Position numbers and translations under genes: made by a program
The notes under the pieces: model-generated
What the model was told of the DNA's origin: nothing
What the model saw: the letters and a program-made list of their open reading frames with translations, nothing else
The model's database searches: none
Origin: a bacterium
GTDB taxonomy: Bacteria; Patescibacteriota; Minisyncoccia; JACQLN01
Direction of reading: 5' to 3'
NCBI GenBank assembly: GCA_030697855.1
Contig: JAUYOU010000089.1
Coordinates: 1-7,723 of the forward strand
DNA length: 7,723 nt
Shown here: positions 5,685 to 7,723 of the stretch, piece by piece
How the letters are laid out: the number at the start of each line of letters is the position of its first letter
How positions within the stretch are numbered: position 1 is the first letter of the stretch

Positions 5685-6977
5685 ATGCGTTATAAACTAA
5701 TCATTTTTATAGTCGTGGGTGCGCTGGTATTGTTGGCAGTTTCTGCTTTTATATTTGGTAAAAAACCAGGTGCAAATGAAAAAGCTTCCTTAGAATTTTG
5801 GGGTACGGATCCTGCCAGCTATTGGACCGCCATAATTTCTGCCTATCAAACGGCAAATCCCAATATAACCATTAAATATGTTCAAAAAAATTCTTCTTCT
5901 TATGAAAAAGATTTTATAAATTCTCTAGCTTCGGGAACTGGTCCCGATATTGTTTCTATAAATAACACTTGGTTAAATAAACATTTAAATAAATTTTCTC
6001 CAATGTCGGGAGGTTTAATGTCCCCTCAAGTTTTTAAAGAAGTTTTTGCCGATGTAGCTTCTACAGATTTAATTAGAGCCAATAGAATTTATGCAATTCC
6101 CTTCTATATAGATACTATTGGTCTTTACTATAATAAATCCCTTTTTAATAACGCCGGCATAATAAACCCACCAAAAACATGGGACGAATTTAACGAAGAT
6201 GTAAAACAATTAACACAAAAAGATGGTTCTGGCGATTTTGTTAGATCGGGCGCGGCTTTAGGCACGGTGGCCAATGTTAATTATGCGAGCGACATCCTCT
6301 CGCTCTTGATGCTTCAAACCGGCGCACCAATGCTTAGTGCGGATGGCAAAAGAGCTTCTTTCGATACCACTGTTTCTTTGCAAGGAAAATCTTTTAACCC
6401 AGGTGAATCTGCGTTAAATTTTTATACCAGCTTTGCTTTAAGTTCTAAACCTGTCTATACGTGGAACGCTAGAATGCCACAAGCTATAGAAGCTTTTAAA
6501 ACAGGCGCGTCCGCTATGTATTTGGGTTATGCTAAGGATTTAAAACAAGTTACATCTAGCGTTAATAACTTAGGCGTGGCACCTGTACCACAGATTAAAG
6601 ATTCCTTAAAAGATTCTTCTTATTTAAATATTAATTTTGCTTCTTACCAAGCAGGTGCAGTAACCGGTATTAGTACTAAAAAAGATATTGCTTGGAACTT
6701 TTTATTTTTTGTTTCTACAAAAAATGCTCAAGGAAGTTATGTTTCTGCTTCGCATTTACCACCAGCAAGGAAAGATTTAATTTCTTATACCGCGTCCGAC
6801 GTTGCTCTGAATGTTTTTGCTAAACAAATTTTAACGGCTTCTAGTTGGGCGCAACCGGATGATGCCGAAGTTAAAAAAATATTCGAAAGAATGATAAACT
6901 CTGTTTCTTTAAGCCAAGCTTCGGCTAAAGAAGCTTTAAAAGAAGGAGTGGCGGAAGTAACAAATTTGCTTAGATGA
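5685..6977 (+). CDS. ABC-type extracellular solute-binding protein (family 1), membrane-anchored
   Basis: The 430-residue protein has the architecture of cluster-B/family-1 sugar-binding proteins. A mature N-terminal strand ASLEFWGTDP (34-43) is followed by a helix ending AYQTANPNITIKYV (53-66). The signature SGTGPDIV is at 83-90, the hinge-proximal RIYAIPFYIDTIGLYYNKSL is at 134-153, and PPKTWDEF is at 162-169. An AWNFLFFV helix and an LPPARKDL segment follow near the C-terminus. Residues about 5-24 are hydrophobic and directly followed by GKK. No lipobox cysteine exists and the whole protein lacks cysteine, so it is probably held by an uncleaved N-terminal anchor. The ligand, presumably a sugar or oligosaccharide, cannot be predicted. 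No permease or ATPase gene is in view. It starts 5 bp after repeat copy B without a Shine-Dalgarno, and its TGA overlaps the next ATG, implying translational coupling. Confidence 0.88.
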   Translation: MRYKLIIFIVVGALVLLAVSAFIFGKKPGANEKASLEFWGTDPASYWTAIISAYQTANPNITIKYVQKNSSSYEKDFINSLASGTGPDIVSINNTWLNKHLNKFSPMSGGLMSPQVFKEVFADVASTDLIRANRIYAIPFYIDTIGLYYNKSLFNNAGIINPPKTWDEFNEDVKQLTQKDGSGDFVRSGAALGTVANVNYASDILSLLMLQTGAPMLSADGKRASFDTTVSLQGKSFNPGESALNFYTSFALSSKPVYTWNARMPQAIEAFKTGASAMYLGYAKDLKQVTSSVNNLGVAPVPQIKDSLKDSSYLNINFASYQAGAVTGISTKKDIAWNFLFFVSTKNAQGSYVSASHLPPARKDLISYTASDVALNVFAKQILTASSWAQPDDAEVKKIFERMINSVSLSQASAKEALKEGVAEVTNLLR

Positions 6978-7723
6978 AAAAAAATATAACCATTTTTGCT
7001 ATATTAACCTTATTTTTATTTACTCCTTTCTTTACTTATGCCCAAGGACTGGTTCCTTGTACGGGCATAGATTGTTCGCTTTGTGAGCTTTTTGACTTGG
7101 TACAAAATGTTTTTAATTTTATTGTTTGGACTCTTGTTCCAATAGTTGCGACCGCAATTATTTTATGGGCTGGTTTCGATATGATAACTGCTGGAGGTAA
7201 TCAGACCAAAGCAGGTGCTGGGCGTAAAAGATTAACCGCTGTTATGATTGGTATTGCAATAGTTTATTCTTCTTATATTTTAGCTTCGTTTGTGGTTAGG
7301 TTTCTTGCCGGCGATAATAGTACGGCAAATTCTAGTTTTAAAAGTGGGCAATTTGTAATTAGTTGTTCTGGTGGGGAAATTACAGATGTTACAGGATCAT
7401 ATCTTAAAGGTGAGGGCTTTAATTTTAAGGTTGGCGAAGATTTAGCTTTTAGCGAAGAACCAACAGCTATACAGCCATTAGCAATAGTAGCTGAGACCGA
7501 TATTTCTGGAATTAAAATTGCCGATGGCGACGTAGATCTGATGGGACTTAGGTTAGATGTTCAATCAAAGCTAGCTAACGCTGGGCAAACTGCTGCGGAT
7601 TTAAATTCGGGCATAGAAATCTTAGTTACAAGTGGAGCCAGAAGTTTACGGGATCAAGAAATACTAGTAAGCCAAAATTGCCCAGACGGAGCAACTAGTT
7701 CTAAACAATGTAAACCAGAAACA
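6974..7723 (+). CDS. VirB2/pilin-like membrane protein fused to a putative M15 (VanY-like) peptidase domain, 3' end cut by window edge
   Basis: 250 residues are visible. Residues 1-23 look like a signal peptide with a likely cut after TYA. A short stretch with Cys29, Cys34 and Cys37 follows. Two hydrophobic helices (about 45-67 and 86-110) flank the polar turn TAGGNQTKAGAGRKR, the layout of VirB2/TrbC-type pilins and related CPR two-helix proteins. An outward domain follows. After a linker, DLMGLRLDVQSKL (188-200), GIEILVTSGARSLRDQ (213-228) and a cysteine-bearing segment (Cys236, Cys246) resemble the start of M15 D-Ala-D-Ala carboxypeptidases, where SGYRS...Q precedes the zinc-binding SxHxxGxAxD block. 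That block would lie beyond the edge, so the peptidase call is an inference. The ATG shares ATGA (6974-6977) with the upstream stop, so it is probably translated by coupling with the solute-binding protein. A secreted protein unrelated to peptidases is the alternative. Confidence 0.7.
   Translation, partial: MKKNITIFAILTLFLFTPFFTYAQGLVPCTGIDCSLCELFDLVQNVFNFIVWTLVPIVATAIILWAGFDMITAGGNQTKAGAGRKRLTAVMIGIAIVYSSYILASFVVRFLAGDNSTANSSFKSGQFVISCSGGEITDVTGSYLKGEGFNFKVGEDLAFSEEPTAIQPLAIVAETDISGIKIADGDVDLMGLRLDVQSKLANAGQTAADLNSGIEILVTSGARSLRDQEILVSQNCPDGATSSKQCKPET

Noticed and set aside
6974..6977. Recoded TGA (genetic code 25) as in Gracilibacteria
   Set aside because: No gene here has an internal in-frame TGA, and TGA ends the solute-binding gene exactly where the next gene starts.

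Overview
The window looks like a chromosomal segment of an ultra-small bacterium of the Candidate Phyla Radiation (Patescibacteria, most likely the Parcubacteria/Paceibacteria side). The reasons are AT-rich DNA, short tightly packed genes, no Shine-Dalgarno sequence at any of the gene starts, a four-domain S1 protein, a degenerate UlaG-like metallo-beta-lactamase-fold protein beside gyrA, and a VirB2-like membrane segment joined to a peptidase-like domain. TGA is used as a stop and never interrupts a gene, so the genetic code is the standard bacterial one. The lineage is inferred from gene content, not from a tree.

Layout. Positions 1-1127 (minus strand) hold most of a ribosomal protein S1 gene, cut by the left edge. 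Its well-formed promoter lies in a 190-bp divergent region. Rightward from 1318 come a catalytically dead metallo-beta-lactamase-fold protein (1318-1896), a gap made of three different palindromes (1914-2032), a small single-pass membrane protein (2052-2399), and gyrA (2406-4886), which starts 6 bp after it. Next are a SAM-dependent methyltransferase (5019-5561), a membrane-anchored solute-binding protein (5685-6977), and a pilin-like/M15-peptidase-like fusion protein (from 6974, cut by the right edge) that overlaps its predecessor by four bases.

The most striking non-coding structure is a 126-bp element present in two direct copies (4885-5010 and 5554-5679; 122 of 126 bases identical). They fill the gaps on either side of the methyltransferase gene. 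Each copy is nearly one complete hairpin with arms of about 58 bp around a 4-base loop. None of the four differences between copies breaks a base pair. The methyltransferase gene is therefore framed like a cassette, and its stop codon lies inside the downstream copy.

How the genes may work together. S1 and GyrA are housekeeping genes. The last two genes are probably co-translated and both act at or outside the membrane: a cysteine-free solute-binding protein with no permease in view, and a secreted or membrane protein whose visible C-terminal part resembles the start of a D-Ala-D-Ala carboxypeptidase/VanY fold. I see no complete defence system, CRISPR array, tRNA or rRNA.
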